Origin: Methanobacteriaceae archaeon
GTDB lineage: Archaea; Methanobacteriota; Methanobacteria; Methanobacteriales; Methanobacteriaceae
Direction: 5' to 3'
DNA: 7,438 bases
Assembly: GCA_011620845.1 (NCBI GenBank)
Contig: WOYJ01000112.1
Coordinates: 1-7,438, forward strand
The translations under genes were made by a program, and so were the position numbers. This document shows positions 6,971 to 7,438 of this stretch, one piece after another. The notes beneath the pieces were generated by a model. The model was not told where the DNA came from. It was given only the letters and a program-made list of their open reading frames with translations, and searched no databases. Positions within the stretch are counted from its first letter, which is position 1; each line of letters begins with the position of its first letter.

Positions 6971-6996
6971 TGTATATAGTTATGCATCACTTTTTT
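6965..6996 (+). terminator. Hairpin with T-run ending the rpsO transcript
   Basis: Positions 6965-6976 pair with 6981-6992 in a 12-bp stem (one G-T pair at 6973/6984) around a TAGT tetraloop, followed by an unbroken run of six T at 6991-6996. The rpsO stop codon (6968-6970) is part of the left arm. The T-run and the bases after it, TTTTTATACTA at about 6992-7002, also resemble the TATA box needed by the integrase gene that begins about 20 bp further on, so terminator and promoter may share sequence. Confidence 0.75.
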
Positions 6997-7017
6997 ATAC
7001 TATTAGGTACATAAATA

Positions 7018-7438
7018 GTGGATATGAAGCCGGATAAACCCGATCCACTATTCATAGAATTCTATACGGATAGTAACCTTTCAGAAAACAGTATAAAGCA
7101 CTATAAATGGGCTCTAGATAAATATTCTGTTTTTAACGGGAAGAGCCTAACAGAATTAATAAAAGAAGCAGATACAGAGGAAGAAAAAGGGATTAGAGGT
7201 AAGAATAGGCAGATAGTTAAAAGGTTGAAAAACTTCAGGTCAGACCTGATCAAAAATGGGTCCTCACCAAACACTATACAAACCTATTTTACTAAGGTTA
7301 AAACCTTTTATAGACATTTCCTGCGTCCAGATGAATTTATCAATGAAAATTTCAGGATCCAATTTAGAGTAGAAACGCCTAAACAACTCTACATACATAT
7401 GCACCGAAATAGTGGCGTTTTTGTTGCAGGTTTTTCAT
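7018..7438 (+). CDS. N-terminal part of a tyrosine recombinase/integrase, cut by the window edge
   Basis: An open frame runs from GTG 7018 (or ATG 7024) to the end of the window without a stop, about 140 codons. Residues up to about 100 look like the SAM-like DNA-binding arm of an archaeal phage-type integrase: FIEFYTDSNLSENSIKHY, then an acidic stretch (EADTEEEKGIRGK), then LIKNGSSPNTIQTYFTKVKTFYRHF. No catalytic residues (R, H-x-x-R, Y) are visible because that domain would lie beyond the edge. After FYRHF the sequence no longer looks familiar, so the gene could be diverged, truncated or rearranged there. There is no SD; a TATA-like element at about 6992-7002 suggests a leaderless message. 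Base composition is more AT-rich than in the neighbouring housekeeping genes, as expected for mobile DNA. Confidence 0.7.
   Translation, partial: MDMKPDKPDPLFIEFYTDSNLSENSIKHYKWALDKYSVFNGKSLTELIKEADTEEEKGIRGKNRQIVKRLKNFRSDLIKNGSSPNTIQTYFTKVKTFYRHFLRPDEFINENFRIQFRVETPKQLYIHMHRNSGVFVAGFS

Noticed and set aside
6965..7017. A tRNA gene or CRISPR repeat near the integrase start
   Set aside because: The structure is a single hairpin with a T-run; there is no T-loop sequence, no cloverleaf and no regularly spaced repeats anywhere in the window.

Overview
The window looks like chromosomal DNA of a methanogenic archaeon of the order Methanobacteriales, probably Methanobacterium or a close relative. 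The signs are a fused Kae1-Bud32 gene, an archaeal-type CobT homologue, an archaeal ribosomal protein S15, AT-rich TATA-type promoters, Shine-Dalgarno (SD) sequences of the GGTGA type, and UppP, which fits a lineage with pseudomurein walls. This placement rests on recognising protein families by eye; no database search was run.

Layout: an AT-rich leader (1-143) precedes ilvE (144-1067, +) and uppP (1118-1954, +). uppP converges, with a 23-nt gap, on a cobT-like gene (1978-3048, -) that starts at TTG. A divergent promoter region (3049-3181) separates cobT from kae1-bud32 (3182-4816, +). This is followed by a broken alpha/beta-hydrolase (lipase-like) gene on the minus strand (4849-5739), then an AT-rich gap (5740-5908), rdgB (5909-6484, +) and rpsO (6569-6970, +). 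A strong hairpin with a T-run ends the rpsO transcript. Immediately after it begins the N-terminal part of a tyrosine-recombinase integrase (7018 to the window edge, +).

Most of the window is housekeeping: branched-chain amino acid synthesis, lipid-carrier recycling, cobamide lower-ligand activation, tRNA t6A modification (KEOPS), nucleotide-pool cleansing and translation. These genes share a neighbourhood rather than one pathway. The accessory material is in two places. The first is the lipase-like segment, decayed across all three minus-strand frames and flanked by imperfect direct repeats, one of which overlaps the kae1-bud32 stop codon. The second is the integrase start behind rpsO, which may mark the edge of an integrated element extending beyond the window. 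I see no convincing undescribed multi-gene system, no tRNA or rRNA gene and no CRISPR array.
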